Shown here piece by piece: positions 1 through 8,220 of a stretch of DNA of 58,633 nucleotides. This DNA comes from Opitutus sp. (GTDB taxonomy: Bacteria; Verrucomicrobiota; Verrucomicrobiia; Opitutales; Opitutaceae), in the NCBI GenBank assembly GCA_009695305.1, contig SIBG01000015.1, positions 1 through 58,633 on the forward strand, read 5' to 3'. The position numbers and the translations under genes are program-made. Position 1 is the stretch's first letter. Each line of letters begins with the position of its first letter. The notes under the pieces were generated by a model. That model was not told the origin of the DNA and made no database searches. It worked only from the letters and a program-made list of their open reading frames with translations.

Positions 1-33
1 ACCAATGTCTGGTGACATTTTGACTTCTCCGAG

Positions 34-117
34 GTGGGGCCGGTTCTCCGAACCGGTCTGAGTTTCATTGTGCAAATCACGTTGGAACCCAGGCCCGCTC
101 GGAGAGCGAGCCCCACC
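34..117. repeat. REPIN-like inverted pair, GGTGGGGC-headed family
   Basis: Two palindromic arms face each other, at 34-57 and 93-117. Both begin (the right arm on the minus strand) with GGTGGGGC and both have a CTCCGA-containing loop. The stems differ but stay paired: CGGTT/AACCG on the left, CTCG/CGAG on the right. The pair lies just past the stop of the PVC heme protein and fills most of the first 148 bases. Together the arms could also form one long hairpin that acts as a transcript end. Confidence 0.6.
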
Positions 118-148
118 TGAATAGTCCAAAACAATCAAGCCGTTGGTA

Positions 149-3100
149 TCACTTCAACTCGCCCGTAACGAAGGTCACATCGCGTGACTCGAGCCGGACC
201 GCCTCGGGGATGTGCGCGTCGTCGAGCCGCAGCACGATCGTGTTGCGGCCCGGCTTCACGTCGGCGGTAAATAGTGCGGCCGGCCGGACCAGTTGGCCAT
301 TCACCCAGAGATCCGTCGCCGCGCCGACCAACGAAAATTTCACCGGGCCGCCCGCCACCGCCTCAAATTGCGTCGCTGCGAACACGCCGCGCGAGTTGCG
401 CTCCGGCATCACCGCCGCCACGACGTCCCGCGGCACAGCGCCGCTCACGAGCGCGAAGACCGGCACCCAATCCGCGAGCGTGAAATCACCCCGCCCCACC
501 CGCTCGACCCCGAGGGCCTGGTTGCGGCTGACGACCACGTAGATCTTCCACGACCGCGCCACCCCGCCCTTCGCCGCGTCGTAGTCGCCCGGCTTGCCCA
601 GCAACGAGAGAAACTTGATCAGGTCGAGCCGCTCGTCCGGCAACAGATGGTCGACGAGGCCCGCGGGCATGAGCGAGCCGACGCTCGTGCGACGCGCGAT
701 GTTGCTCACGGCGACGGACACCTCCTGGTTCGTCGCATCACGCAGGATGACTTCGCTCGCGGTCTCGCGCACAATCATCCCGCTGAGGTCGCGCTGATCC
801 TTGGTCGCGATCACGACCGAGTGAAAACCCTCCTTCACCTTCGCGTTTGGGTAGAGCAGCGATTCCACGAGGTAGTCGGGAGGCGCGCTCGCACCAATGC
901 TTGTGAGATCGGGACCGACCTTGCCGCCCGCGCCGCCGATGGCATGGCACGCCACACAGGCGAGTTCGGTGCGGCGATAGATGCGTTCGCCTCGCGCCGC
1001 ATCGCCCTTCGCGAGCGCCTCCTGCGCGAGCGCCAGCATCTCCGCGGCAGAAAGTTTTAGTTCCGAAAGCGCCAGGCCCGCCGCTTTCGTCAGCGCGGCA
1101 ACGAGCGCGCCGTTCTGGCCGCCTTCCCGCGCCGGGCGCAAGCCGGCCAGCGCCACCGGCGCAGGAAGCTTGGCCTGCGGCACCTCAGTGGCCAGCCGCG
1201 CCCCCGCCCCGCGAATCGCCAGGAGCGAACGCCAGAGGGCCTGCGCGTCCACCTCCGCCGTCGTCTGCTTGAGCACCGCGAGAATCTCGGGCAGTGCGGT
1301 CGTAAGATTCAACCCGGCGAGCGTGACGACCGCCTCGCGACGAATCGCCGGTGACGGATTCTCGCGGACGAGGCGCGTGAGCGCGGCGATGATGTCCGCA
1401 CCGCCGAGATCGCGCAGCGCCGCAAATGCCGCCGAGCGCTCGGCGGCCGCTGTGGTGCCGTTGCTCGCTACCCGCAGCAACTGCGCGCTGAGCGGCGCCA
1501 GTTTCCATGCGCCGACCAGCCGCAGTGCCGCGGTGCGCACCGGCTCATCGGCGGCGGCGAGCAACGCCGCGAGTCCGCCGAGGTCGCCAGCGGGCCGCGC
1601 GTTTCGCAGCCGCGCCGCATCGGTCAGAGCCGCGAGCGCCCGGGGTGCCACCGCGACCGGAAATTCACCGCGCAACACCGCGGTGAAGAGCGCCCCCAGT
1701 TCCTTCGCGTCGCCGGCGGCACCGATGAGTTCGATCCACGGACCACGACCGTCGCGTGCCAGGGGACTGCGCTCAAGAATGTAACCCAGGACTTCGCCCG
1801 CCTGCGCCGGCTCGATCGAGCGGAGGGCAAACTCGAGCGGCGTCTCGCGGCCGGCGGTGGGCCAGGCACCGGATTTCACCGCTGCCAGCCACGGCGTCGC
1901 GAGCTCGTTCATCGTCAACCAGAGTGAATAATCGAGAAACGGATCCATCGGCTGGCCGAGCGCCCCGAGGGCGAGATCGACCGCCCGGACCGACCCGACC
2001 TGCCCGAGCGCCCGCACTGCGGCGATCCGCACGCGCGGGTTCTCGTCTGCCACGAGCCGGGGAAGTCTCGCCAACTCGCGATCGACCGGCATCGCACGCA
2101 CGGCGGCGGCACGAACGCGCGCGTCTTTCGCAGCGAGCAATTCGTCGAGGAGCGCCGTCGGCGACTGGTTGAACGCCTGCTGCAGCCAGAGCGCCTGCAA
2201 CTTGGCGGGCTCCGCGGACTGACGGCGAGTCCACGCAGTCAGATCGGGCAGCACCTTCTCCGCGCCGCGCTCGACGAGCACGCGGCGGGCGCGCTCTTCG
2301 TCGTAGCGATTCGGCGAGAGCAGCGCGTCGAGCAATTCGTTGTTCGCACGGGCCGAAAAATCGACGCGCGGGAGCGGCTTGCTGCCTTTCGGTGCGATGC
2401 GCCAGATGCGGCCGTGCTCCTTGTCGCGGCGCGGGTCGCGGAAATCGACCTCGCCGTGCTGGATGATCGGGTTGCTCCAATCGGCGAGATAGAGCGCGCC
2501 GTCGGGCCCGAGCTTGATATCGAGCGGGCGGAAACTCGCTGCCGTCGTGCGCATGAGGTCGGGCATTTCCTGCGTCACGTAACCCGCGCCCTGTTCCTTG
2601 ATTTTGAACCGCACCACGCGGTGGGCGCGAAAATCGTTGGTGACGATGTCGCCCTGCCAGTCCGCGGGGAACAGCGCACTGCGCACGATTTCGAGCCCGC
2701 AGAACTTCGGGTAGTTGCCGGGGCTCACGCTCTGCAACTCGCGCCGCGCCGGCGCCAGCGTGCGATACGTCGCGCCGGGCACGCCCCAGCCGATGCCCTG
2801 AAAGCCGGCGCCGTCGGTGAAGAACTCCTGGCCGAAATCGTCGAACTGGTGACCCCAGGTGTTGATGAAGCCGCGGTAGGCGATTTCCATTTTGTGGTCG
2901 CGCGGATCGAAACGAAACACCCCGCCGGCGCTGAGCTGCACGACGCCATGCGGTGTCTCGGTGTGCGTGCGCGTGTAGACCGACTGGTTCAGATAGAGCC
3001 GCCCGTCGACGCCCCAGCGCAGCGTGTGGAGATTGTGATGCGTATCCTCCGTGCCGAAGCCGCTGAGCACCGTCCGCCGCACGTCGGCCTTGCCGTCGCC

Positions 3101-4432
3101 GTCGGTGTCGGAGAAGTGAAGCAGCTCCGTGCTCTGCGCCACATAGACGCCGCCGTCGCCCGGCTCGATGCCCGTCGGGATGAGCAGCCCTTCGGCAAAC
3201 ACCGTGGCCTGGTCGGCGTGGCCGCCGCCCGTCGTGTCCTCGAGGATGATGATTTTGTCGGTCGCCGCCTGACCCGGCTCGATCTGCGGGTAAACTTCCG
3301 AGCTCGCGACCCACAACCGGCCGCGCGTGTCGAAATTCATCTGGATCGGTTTGTTGAGCAGCGGATTTTCCGCCCAGAGCGTGACCTCGAACCCAGCGAC
3401 GACTTCGAACGCGGGATGCGGCTGCGGCGTATGCGCGGCGATGAGGTTACCCGTGCGCCGCAGAAGTTCGGGCACATTGACCGGCGCAAGCGAGCGGAGC
3501 CGGGCGATGCGCTTTTCCTCCTCGGCGATGAGGCCGTCGAACTGCGCCATCTCACCGGCGTTTTTTCCCTGTTCGCGTTTCCGGAAGCCGAAGATGTAGG
3601 CCATATTTTGCGGCCGGGAGCGGTGGAAGAACCATTCGTTCTTGCGGACGATCGCCTCGCGCAGCGGCTCGGTCTGGACGTGGCCGCGCCACGCGCCGCC
3701 ACCGTCGGCCCCAAAAAGAGTTTCCTCCACGGCCTGCGCCGCGAGCCGGTAGCCGAGCGAATTGAGGTGGATGCCGTTATCGGTGAGCCGGCTGCCGCGC
3801 GGATTTTCCATCGCCGGGCGCAGCGCGTTGAAGAGCGGGATCCGGGCGAGCCCGCGCTCGCCGGCAATTTCGTCGAGCGTGCGCACGACGCCCGCGAGTT
3901 GGAGGTTATGGGGCGCAGGATCGGGCCACGGCGCGCCGAGGTTTTCGTGGCGAATCGGTTCCAACACGACGACGCGCGCCCCCGGCGCCGTCCGGGCGAG
4001 GGCCTCAAGCAGCCGGAGATAGTCGGCTTTGAACTTCGCCGGGCCGGACTCGCCAGCGAACGAACTCGCCATCCCGTAGCCGACGAAGACCACGGTGGGC
4101 TTCGCGTCGGCGAGTTGTTTTAGCAGCTGCGTCCAGCCTTCCTCGGCCGGCTCGTAGCCGGCCTGCAGCAAGCTCAGCCCGACGCGTGAGGCGCCGGCCG
4201 GCGTATCGCCATTCCAGCCGAGATTGCGAAAGGTGACGCGGCGGTCGGGAAAACGCGCGGTGAGCATCGTCTCGATCCAGCCGTGACGCTGCTCGCCCTC
4301 GATCAGCGCGTCCCCAAGAAAAACCACGCGATCGCCCTCCTTCAGCTCAAACGGTTTGGGAGCGTCGGCCGCGAAGAGCGGCGAAATCATCAAGGCGAGC
4401 GCGAACAGGAGACAACGAGCGGGGTGACGCAT
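149..4432 (-). CDS. PVC-type heme-binding protein: SGNH-like + dehydrogenase-type propeller + HEAT repeats + cytochrome c
   Basis: A 1,427-residue exported protein of the multidomain type common in Planctomycetes and Verrucomicrobia. A signal peptide (MRHPARCLLFALAL, cleaved near SPLFAADA) precedes an SGNH-like domain (about 25-260), a propeller of the membrane-bound-dehydrogenase type (about 340-700, with DTDGDGKAD-like loops), HEAT repeats (about 760-1060) and a c-type heme site CVACH near residue 1159. About 150 further residues follow the heme domain. The expected role is periplasmic oxidation of a sugar or alcohol with transfer of electrons to the heme; the substrate is unknown. In SGNH block I the nucleophile position reads GDAL, not GDS, so esterase activity is doubtful although a late NGIHL motif remains. 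The reading frame is open upstream to 4570, but that part translates a palindromic repeat, so the ATG at 4432, directly before the signal peptide, is preferred. Confidence 0.85.
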   Translation of the reverse strand: MRHPARCLLFALALMISPLFAADAPKPFELKEGDRVVFLGDALIEGEQRHGWIETMLTARFPDRRVTFRNLGWNGDTPAGASRVGLSLLQAGYEPAEEGWTQLLKQLADAKPTVVFVGYGMASSFAGESGPAKFKADYLRLLEALARTAPGARVVVLEPIRHENLGAPWPDPAPHNLQLAGVVRTLDEIAGERGLARIPLFNALRPAMENPRGSRLTDNGIHLNSLGYRLAAQAVEETLFGADGGGAWRGHVQTEPLREAIVRKNEWFFHRSRPQNMAYIFGFRKREQGKNAGEMAQFDGLIAEEEKRIARLRSLAPVNVPELLRRTGNLIAAHTPQPHPAFEVVAGFEVTLWAENPLLNKPIQMNFDTRGRLWVASSEVYPQIEPGQAATDKIIILEDTTGGGHADQATVFAEGLLIPTGIEPGDGGVYVAQSTELLHFSDTDGDGKADVRRTVLSGFGTEDTHHNLHTLRWGVDGRLYLNQSVYTRTHTETPHGVVQLSAGGVFRFDPRDHKMEIAYRGFINTWGHQFDDFGQEFFTDGAGFQGIGWGVPGATYRTLAPARRELQSVSPGNYPKFCGLEIVRSALFPADWQGDIVTNDFRAHRVVRFKIKEQGAGYVTQEMPDLMRTTAASFRPLDIKLGPDGALYLADWSNPIIQHGEVDFRDPRRDKEHGRIWRIAPKGSKPLPRVDFSARANNELLDALLSPNRYDEERARRVLVERGAEKVLPDLTAWTRRQSAEPAKLQALWLQQAFNQSPTALLDELLAAKDARVRAAAVRAMPVDRELARLPRLVADENPRVRIAAVRALGQVGSVRAVDLALGALGQPMDPFLDYSLWLTMNELATPWLAAVKSGAWPTAGRETPLEFALRSIEPAQAGEVLGYILERSPLARDGRGPWIELIGAAGDAKELGALFTAVLRGEFPVAVAPRALAALTDAARLRNARPAGDLGGLAALLAAADEPVRTAALRLVGAWKLAPLSAQLLRVASNGTTAAAERSAAFAALRDLGGADIIAALTRLVRENPSPAIRREAVVTLAGLNLTTALPEILAVLKQTTAEVDAQALWRSLLAIRGAGARLATEVPQAKLPAPVALAGLRPAREGGQNGALVAALTKAAGLALSELKLSAAEMLALAQEALAKGDAARGERIYRRTELACVACHAIGGAGGKVGPDLTSIGASAPPDYLVESLLYPNAKVKEGFHSVVIATKDQRDLSGMIVRETASEVILRDATNQEVSVAVSNIARRTSVGSLMPAGLVDHLLPDERLDLIKFLSLLGKPGDYDAAKGGVARSWKIYVVVSRNQALGVERVGRGDFTLADWVPVFALVSGAVPRDVVAAVMPERNSRGVFAATQFEAVAGGPVKFSLVGAATDLWVNGQLVRPAALFTADVKPGRNTIVLRLDDAHIPEAVRLESRDVTFVTGELK

Positions 4433-4478
4433 CCGAGATAGAAAACCGGGAGAAGCGACGGCGACAAGCTTGTCCGGC

Positions 4479-4542
4479 GTGGCACGGGTCTCCTGACCCG
4501 TGAGGTTGGTCGGACCACCACGGGTCGGGAGACCCGTGCCAC
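4479..4542. repeat. REPIN-like inverted pair, GTGGCACGGGT family
   Basis: Arms at 4479-4502 and 4519-4542 are near-perfect reverse complements: GTGGCACGGGTCTCC...ACCCGTG against its complement, with a single T/C change in the loop. Each arm is itself a stem (CACGGGT/ACCCGTG), and 16 bases separate them. The same element occurs at 18275-18331. It sits directly upstream of the PVC heme protein and creates a spurious in-frame extension of that gene. Confidence 0.75.
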
Positions 4543-4590
4543 GCTCCCGCCAACGCCACCAAGATTCCAAACCGGCCCAGCCTCAAAACT

Positions 4591-4656
4591 GGGGAAGGGG
4601 CTTTACGCCCCGACTAGTCGGCCGGCAAAAACCATCGGGCCATAAAGTCCCTCCCC
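4591..4656. repeat. REPIN-like inverted pair, GGGGAAGGGG family
   Basis: The left arm (4591-4612) has a GGGGC/GCCCC stem around TTTAC. The right arm (4636-4656, minus strand) has a related but imperfect stem around TTTAT. With the pair at 4479-4542 it occupies most of the 272 bases between the PVC heme protein and the downstream end of the lyase-like gene. No gene is seen in this gap. Confidence 0.55.
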
Positions 4657-4704
4657 GGTCCCAGCCAGCGTCTTGGGGTCAAGCCGCTCCACCTCGAAAC
4701 ATAT

Positions 4705-6579
4705 TCACGGCATGACCGCATCGGTGATCGTGAGGGTGTTGAAATCGAGCACGCGCTTCAGTTTCCCGTGCGTCATCGTGAGTCTCCCGCTGCCGACCTC
4801 GGCGTTGAGGTAGGGCCCGGAGAAAAGCTTCCACTGCTTCGCGTAGTCGATCGCGCGGCCATCGACGCGCGGCGCGGCGCCGTAAACGCACTCGATTTTT
4901 TTCCCGCGGAGCGTCGTGAACTTTACGGCCGGGGTGGGCGCGAGCTTAAGCTCGAGCGGCAAGGCGCGAATCGCGGCCTTAAATTCCTCCCAGCTCTTAA
5001 ACTCACTTTCCGCCGCCGCCTGCACGAGCGTGCCGTTTTTTCCGTGGGGCGAACGCAGCCGCTGGCCCCCACCGTCGATCGGCTGCCAGTCGTAGCCCGC
5101 GAGCGGCCGATAGGCGAGGTAGGCGTGCCCCCCCTGCGCAAAAATCCAGCCCGAGGCGTCCTCCTCGAGCCGCGCCAGGTCCTTGGAAAAAAATCCGTTC
5201 ACTTGCTCGAAATTCGTGCCGGCCGGGACATCGCTGAGCGACACCACCGTGTCGTCCTGCTGAAAAATCTGCTCGTAGGGCGAGCCGCCGAGCAGCTTGG
5301 CCTCGCTGATGTAGGTGGGCTTGCCCTGAAACGTCACCGCCGCCGGCATGAAGTCCGGCATCTCGGTAAAATACATCATCAGCTCCCGCGGGCCGAAGTA
5401 AGGCTGCGTGGAAAAGATCGTGTTGTGCACGCCGCGCGGGTCGGGCACCGCCCACGTCACGTCCCACGAGTGCTGCTGGATCGGCTGGAGCAGGCCGCCT
5501 TGGTCCGAGCCGACGGCATAGTCCTTCGTCACGTAGGTCGTCTTGTAAACGGGCGGGTTGCGCACCTCGCTGTAGCGCCAGCGATGACGCGTCCGCTTGC
5601 GCTCGAAATGCGTGTAGGTGCCCGCGCGGTCCGTGCCCATCCGGTAAATCACCTCGGGGAGTTCATAATTTTTCGCCACAATGGCGAAGTAGGTGCCCCA
5701 CCCGCCATACGCCGCCGTCGGCGGACAGTTGCCCAACATCAGCCAGCCGAAGAACGACGCGAGCCCGTTCCATTTTTCCCGCACCGTCGTGTCGTCGGTG
5801 CGCGCGTGGGAGCCCACGTAGATGCCGTTGAGCGTCTCGGCCACGTAGTCGGCCATCACGTAATCCAGCATCATGTGACCGCGCTGCTGCATCGCCGGAT
5901 CGGCCGCCCACGTCGCGAGGTAGAGCATCGGGATCGAATACTCGCCGATGTAGTGCGTGCAGTCGTATTCGCCCTGACCGATGGTGGTCGCGAGCGTCAT
6001 CCAGTGGATGAGGTAGTCGCGCGCCTCAGTGAAATTTTCCTGCGAGCTCTTGCCGTTGAACCAGCGGTCACCGGCCTCGCCGGGCCAGAGCTGCGCCATG
6101 AGATAGAGCGAGGTATAATACATCGCCCAATGATTCTCCGTGTCGCCGCGCAACGGCATGTAGGTGCGCCAGGCCTCGCGCACCGCCGTCTTCGCCGCCG
6201 GCGTGAGCTGATCGCGGCCGAGATAGGAAACCGCCGTGACCGGAAACATCCAAAACATGTCGCCGGCCGGCGTCTTCAGCAGCTCGATCAGTTGCGCCGA
6301 GCACACCTCGGCGTCCTGCCGGAGCGAAAGTTTTGCCGCGATCTCCGCGATCCCAAGCGTCGCCGGATCACCCGGCTTGGCCAGACCGGCGCGCCAGGTG
6401 ACGACCTCCTGCACGCGCGCCGCGTAGGCGGCCCGGCGGTTGGCCGCGTCCTCCACGACCGTCGGCGTGGGCGCCGGAGCGGTGAACGACGGCTGAGCCT
6501 GCGCGGTGAGCGCGGCGAAATAAAAGGCGGCAAAAAAAGTAAGACGAAAGTGTTTCATGGTGGCAGCGGCGGGGTTCAT
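4705..6579 (-). CDS. secreted alpha/alpha-barrel protein, possibly polysaccharide-lyase-like
   Basis: A 624-residue protein with a signal peptide (FRLTFFAAFYFAALTAQAQ). The first half is helical and rich in W, Y and H (for example YDCTHYIGEYS, EKWNGLASFFGW), which suggests an (alpha/alpha)n toroid. The second half looks beta-rich, as in chondroitin AC/alginate-lyase-like proteins. No family motif allows a firm assignment, so the enzymatic role is a guess. The start at 6579 overlaps the stop of the upstream Asp-box gene as ATGA, which implies translational coupling; a second ATG at 6558 (MKHFRL) would give a more compact signal peptide. The partnership with a propeller protein fits surface glycan processing. 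Confidence 0.6.
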   Translation of the reverse strand: MNPAAATMKHFRLTFFAAFYFAALTAQAQPSFTAPAPTPTVVEDAANRRAAYAARVQEVVTWRAGLAKPGDPATLGIAEIAAKLSLRQDAEVCSAQLIELLKTPAGDMFWMFPVTAVSYLGRDQLTPAAKTAVREAWRTYMPLRGDTENHWAMYYTSLYLMAQLWPGEAGDRWFNGKSSQENFTEARDYLIHWMTLATTIGQGEYDCTHYIGEYSIPMLYLATWAADPAMQQRGHMMLDYVMADYVAETLNGIYVGSHARTDDTTVREKWNGLASFFGWLMLGNCPPTAAYGGWGTYFAIVAKNYELPEVIYRMGTDRAGTYTHFERKRTRHRWRYSEVRNPPVYKTTYVTKDYAVGSDQGGLLQPIQQHSWDVTWAVPDPRGVHNTIFSTQPYFGPRELMMYFTEMPDFMPAAVTFQGKPTYISEAKLLGGSPYEQIFQQDDTVVSLSDVPAGTNFEQVNGFFSKDLARLEEDASGWIFAQGGHAYLAYRPLAGYDWQPIDGGGQRLRSPHGKNGTLVQAAAESEFKSWEEFKAAIRALPLELKLAPTPAVKFTTLRGKKIECVYGAAPRVDGRAIDYAKQWKLFSGPYLNAEVGSGRLTMTHGKLKRVLDFNTLTITDAVMP

Positions 6580-7595
6580 GGGCGGGCGACAAACGAGATG
6601 CCGTAGACCGTCGCCTTCTCGAAAAACAGCGGCCGCCACGTGCGGCCAAAATCGTCCGAGACATAGACCGGTTGCAGGTAAGGCGCCGCGTAAAGCCGCG
6701 CGGGCTGGTCGGGATCGACCGCCACGCTCCACACCTGGCGGTTCGGGAGACCAGCCGTGCGATCGCTCCACGTGCGGCCACCGTCCTCGGACACTTGCAC
6801 GCCCGCTTCCCAACCACAGAGCACGAGCCGGCGAGCGTCGGCCGGATCGAAGTCACCGTTGTGAAGGGTGTGCGTCGTCGGCACGCCCTCGATCCTGCGC
6901 CAGGTGCGGCCCGCGTCCGCCGACCACAGCGCCCCGTCGCTCGCGGTCACGGCCAAAAACGCTTTCGGATCGTGCGGCGACTGGCGCAGGTCGTAGGTGA
7001 CGTCATCCGTGGCCTGCACCAACCGCCAGGTGCGGGCGCCGTCCTCCGTGAGAAAAATCCCCAGCTCCGTCCCCGCCAGCACGCGGCCCGCCTGCGTGCG
7101 GTCCACGGTGATCGTGTGCGTATAGCTGCGGCGGATGCCCGCGTTCATGCGCTGCCAGGTCTGCCCGCGATCGCGCGACATCGCGATCCCGTCGGGCAAG
7201 CCCGCGTAGATGTGATCGGGCGCGTGCGGGTCGAGGGCGATGCCCTTGGGCTCGGTCATGTCCCAACCGGTCAAGATGTGCCAGGTTTTCCCCCGGTCCG
7301 GCGAATGCACCACGCCGTTGAGCGCCGTCAGATAAAGTCCGTCGGCGGCGCGCGGGTCCGCGATCACGGTGAACATCCGGATGTGCCCAAAGCCCACGTG
7401 CTCCGCGGTGAGACGGTCGGTGGACCGATAGACCCCGCTCAACGCCGGCGGGCGCCCGCCCATGACCTGCCCCTGCCCGCTCAAGAGCACGCACATATAG
7501 AGATCGTGCTTCGGCCCGGCCGCCGCGCCCGTGGTCAGGCCGGCCAGGGTGCACGCGCCGATCAGACGCAGGAATTTTAGTTTTGTGATACTCAT
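6576..7595 (-). CDS. exported BNR/Asp-box beta-propeller protein
   Basis: 339 residues with a signal peptide (FLRLIGACTLAGLTTGAAAG). Six Asp-box motifs of the S-x-D-x-G-x-T-W type are visible: SPDRGKTW, SRDRGQTW, TEDGARTW, SADAGRTW, SEDGGRTW and SDDFGRTW. Their regular spacing over the whole mature protein indicates a propeller of six or seven blades, as in sialidases, xyloglucanases and Vps10-like proteins. The catalytic residues of sialidases (arginine triad, Tyr/Glu pair) are not evident, so a binding or non-sialidase hydrolase role is more likely. Its stop overlaps the start of the lyase-like gene. It is divergent from the RidA-family gene with only 44 bases between the two starts. Confidence 0.75.
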   Translation of the reverse strand: MSITKLKFLRLIGACTLAGLTTGAAAGPKHDLYMCVLLSGQGQVMGGRPPALSGVYRSTDRLTAEHVGFGHIRMFTVIADPRAADGLYLTALNGVVHSPDRGKTWHILTGWDMTEPKGIALDPHAPDHIYAGLPDGIAMSRDRGQTWQRMNAGIRRSYTHTITVDRTQAGRVLAGTELGIFLTEDGARTWRLVQATDDVTYDLRQSPHDPKAFLAVTASDGALWSADAGRTWRRIEGVPTTHTLHNGDFDPADARRLVLCGWEAGVQVSEDGGRTWSDRTAGLPNRQVWSVAVDPDQPARLYAAPYLQPVYVSDDFGRTWRPLFFEKATVYGISFVARP

Positions 7596-7639
7596 AAAAG
7601 TCAGCTCGCCACCGCCCGGCCCGCCCCTAAGGTCGCCGC

Positions 7640-8176
7640 ATGAAACTGCCCCCCACTCCCGGCCTCGGCCTGCTCGTCCTCGCCTTGCTCACGCCCCTCC
7701 GCGCCGCCGAGGCGCTCCCGCGTCCCGAGGCGAAACTCGCCGCGCTCGGCCTCACGCTGCCCGCCACCACCCCGCCCGTCGCCAACTACGTGCCCACCGT
7801 GCGCACGGGCAACCTGGTTTTTTTGTCCGGCCACCTGCCCTACGACGCCGAGGGCAAAGTCATCACCGGCAAGGTCGGCCGTGACGCCGACGAAAAAATG
7901 GCCAATGCGGCCGCCCGCACCACCACCCTCGCTCTGCTCGCCTCGCTGAAAAAAGAAATCGGCGAACTCTCGAAGGTGAAGCGCATCGTGAAGGTCAGCG
8001 GTTTCGTCAACAGCACCGATGATTTCAAGGCGCAACCGGCCGTCATCAACGGCTGCTCCGATCTGCTCGTCGCCGTCTTTGGCGACCGCGGCAAGCACGC
8101 CCGCGCCGCCCTCGGCCTGGCGGCGCTCCCGCGCGGCGCGGTCGTCGAGATCGAAATGATCGTGGAAGTGGACTGA
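7640..8176 (+). CDS. exported RidA (YjgF/YER057c/UK114)-family protein
   Basis: 178 residues: a signal peptide (LGLLVLALLTPLRAAEA) followed by one RidA fold of the YjgF_like_1 type. Family hallmarks are ANYVPTVRTGNLVFLSGHLP and the C-terminal ALPRGAVVEIEMIVEVD. The arginine that binds the 2-imino/2-keto acid carboxylate in RidA is present in HARAALGL. Cytosolic RidA hydrolyses reactive enamines/imines made by PLP enzymes; here the signal peptide places the domain outside the cytoplasm. It converges with the exported PLP aminotransferase at 8221, 44 bases away, so a shared periplasmic role is possible but unproven. An AAGG ribosome-binding site lies at 7629-7632, seven bases before the ATG. 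Confidence 0.85.
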   Translation: MKLPPTPGLGLLVLALLTPLRAAEALPRPEAKLAALGLTLPATTPPVANYVPTVRTGNLVFLSGHLPYDAEGKVITGKVGRDADEKMANAAARTTTLALLASLKKEIGELSKVKRIVKVSGFVNSTDDFKAQPAVINGCSDLLVAVFGDRGKHARAALGLAALPRGAVVEIEMIVEVD

Positions 8177-8220
8177 GCCGGCCCGCCCGACCTTCGCCCG
8201 GACTGCTGCGTTGCCTTCGC

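Noticed and set aside
4433..4570. N-terminal extension of the PVC heme protein
   Set aside because: It translates the GTGGCACGGGT palindrome pair and has no protein-like composition; a signal peptide begins at 4432.
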